Of a stretch of DNA of 64,000 nucleotides, positions 63,080 to 64,000 are shown piece by piece. Position 1 is the first letter of the stretch; every line of letters starts with the position of its first letter. The notes under the pieces were generated by a model. The model made no database searches and was not told where the DNA came from. It saw only the letters and a program-made list of their open reading frames with translations. The DNA is taken from assembly GCF_003751385.1 (NCBI RefSeq), contig NZ_RJVA01000009.1, forward strand, positions 1 through 64,000, given 5' to 3'. Both the position numbers and the translations under genes were made by a program. Source of the DNA: Desulfosoma caldarium (GTDB lineage: Bacteria; Desulfobacterota; Syntrophobacteria; Syntrophobacterales; DSM-9756).

Positions 63080-64000
63080 ATGTGGAGAATCCTTGGTGGG
63101 CTGTTTCTGGGATGGAGTCTGGGGGCCAATCACTCCGCAAACATCTTTGGAACGGCCGTGGCCAGCGGCCTCGTGCGCTTTTCCCAAGCCCTTTGGCTGA
63201 CCGCCGCCTATGTGGTTTTGGGCGCGGTGATGGAAGGGGCCAAGTGCATGAGCACCTACGGCAAGTTAGCCCTTGTGCATGCCGACACCGCCTTCATCCT
63301 CACCCTTTCCACCGCCGTCACCATGACGATGCTGACGCGAGCTGGCGTACCAGCATCCACATCCCAAGCTCTCGTGGGGGCCATTCTGGGATGGTCCATC
63401 GTGGAGGCGTCCCCCGATTTTTCCCAGCTGACCAGAATCGTTCTGTGCTGGACTCTGACCCCCATCAGCGCTTCTCTCTCCAGCGCCTTTCTGCATCGAG
63501 CTCTGGCAAAGCTCGTCGTGGACAGGATCACATCCTTTTCCGCTCGCAACCGATTTTATTCCGTGGCGGTGCTGCTCACGGGCTGTTACGCCGCCTACGG
63601 CTTGGGGGCCAACAGTGTGGCCAACGTCACCGGGATTTATGTCACGTCGGGACTTTTGAACACCAATGTGGGGGCGATCATCGGTGGGCTGAGCATAGCC
63701 CTGGGGGTTTTGACCTACAGCGGGCGCGTCATGATGACGGTGGGCAAAGGCATCGTTCCTCTGGATCCCTTTTCGGCCATGGTTGTGGTGTTTGCCGAAG
63801 CCGTCACGTTGCATCTATTCACACAGATTGGAGTCCCCGTGTCGTCTTCGCAGGCCGTGGTGGGCGCCATCGTGGGCATAGGAGTTGCCAAGGGTTTGCA
63901 GACCATCAACATACGCGTGGTGCTTAAGATTGGCCTCGGGTGGATCTTGACCCCCGTGTGCGCCGGGGCGCTGACCCTGGCCGTTCACGCCCTGCTCATG
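63080..64000 (+). CDS. pit: Inorganic phosphate transporter, PiT family (partial, runs off window)
   Basis: The frame from ATG 63080 stays open to the window end (307 codons). It encodes an integral membrane phosphate:cation carrier with the repeated PiT signatures SLGANHSANIFGTAVASG and GLGANSVANVTG, and the paired GVPASTSQALVGAILG and GVPVSSSQAVVGAIVG. Two homologous halves are visible, so most of the protein is present. It belongs to an operon with the CBS and DUF47 genes. Confidence 0.93.
   Translation, partial: MWRILGGLFLGWSLGANHSANIFGTAVASGLVRFSQALWLTAAYVVLGAVMEGAKCMSTYGKLALVHADTAFILTLSTAVTMTMLTRAGVPASTSQALVGAILGWSIVEASPDFSQLTRIVLCWTLTPISASLSSAFLHRALAKLVVDRITSFSARNRFYSVAVLLTGCYAAYGLGANSVANVTGIYVTSGLLNTNVGAIIGGLSIALGVLTYSGRVMMTVGKGIVPLDPFSAMVVVFAEAVTLHLFTQIGVPVSSSQAVVGAIVGIGVAKGLQTINIRVVLKIGLGWILTPVCAGALTLAVHALLM

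Overview
The window looks like a chromosomal segment of a GC-rich anaerobe of the former Deltaproteobacteria (Desulfobacterota). This is an inference from gene content: a fused lactate-oxidation Fe-S protein of the kind found in sulfate reducers, a selenocysteine-containing SelD with selenium-trafficking genes, a propionate-type CoA transferase, and many palindromic repeat and IS scars. No rRNA, tRNA, CRISPR array or intact insertion sequence was seen.

Layout. 0-4.5 kb: an IS481 transposase tail abuts a DctQ tail, followed by a TRAP permease (dctM), a LUD-domain protein and a 731-aa LUD/Fe-S/CCG protein, probably a lactate or other organic-acid uptake and oxidation operon. 4.8-7.5 kb (minus): HAD hydrolase and a long CoA transferase. 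7.6-12.2 kb: four closely spaced genes (S51-like protein with a CysS-like tail, BioF2-type GNAT, GT4 glycosyltransferase, PIG-L deacetylase) that recall the enzyme set for sugar-based thiols. 12.2-18.6 kb: metallo-hydrolase, proS, YkgJ-type protein, zinc-ribbon/wHTH regulator, hydroxyacid dehydrogenase and flavin reductase.

18.7-42.4 kb is an accessory defence island. A frameshifted REP-associated transposase and REP palindromes precede three overlapping minus-strand genes: a DrmD-like SNF2 helicase, an Eco57I-type adenine methylase, and a 1747-aa helicase/DUF1998 protein with a nuclease-like tail. Together they look like a compact DISARM relative. Upstream on the same strand lie a nucleotidyltransferase remnant, a Fic protein, transposon scraps, two AT-rich small genes and a 1742-aa SF1 helicase that also ends in a Vsr/DUF559-like nuclease.

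43-46.7 kb holds a cyclic-2,3-diphosphoglycerate-synthetase-like GTPase, carbamate kinase and, convergently, a TIGR00300-type ornithine cyclodeaminase-like protein. 47-52.2 kb is a selenium cluster: LysR regulator, YedE transporter, TusA-like protein, DUF3343 protein, NAD(P)HX-dehydratase-like kinase fold, and selD with an in-frame UGA at codon 18 whose 5' part would be lost in a standard annotation.

52.4-55.7 kb carries two overlapping MutS-like ATPase genes behind a fluoride riboswitch whose 3' side is shared with an intrinsic terminator. An MFS transporter follows at 56-57.1 kb. 57.3-61.1 kb is a graveyard of IS1380, IS481 and DUF4338 remnants around one intact gene of unknown function. 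The right end is a CBS-DUF47-PiT phosphate transport operon running off the window.
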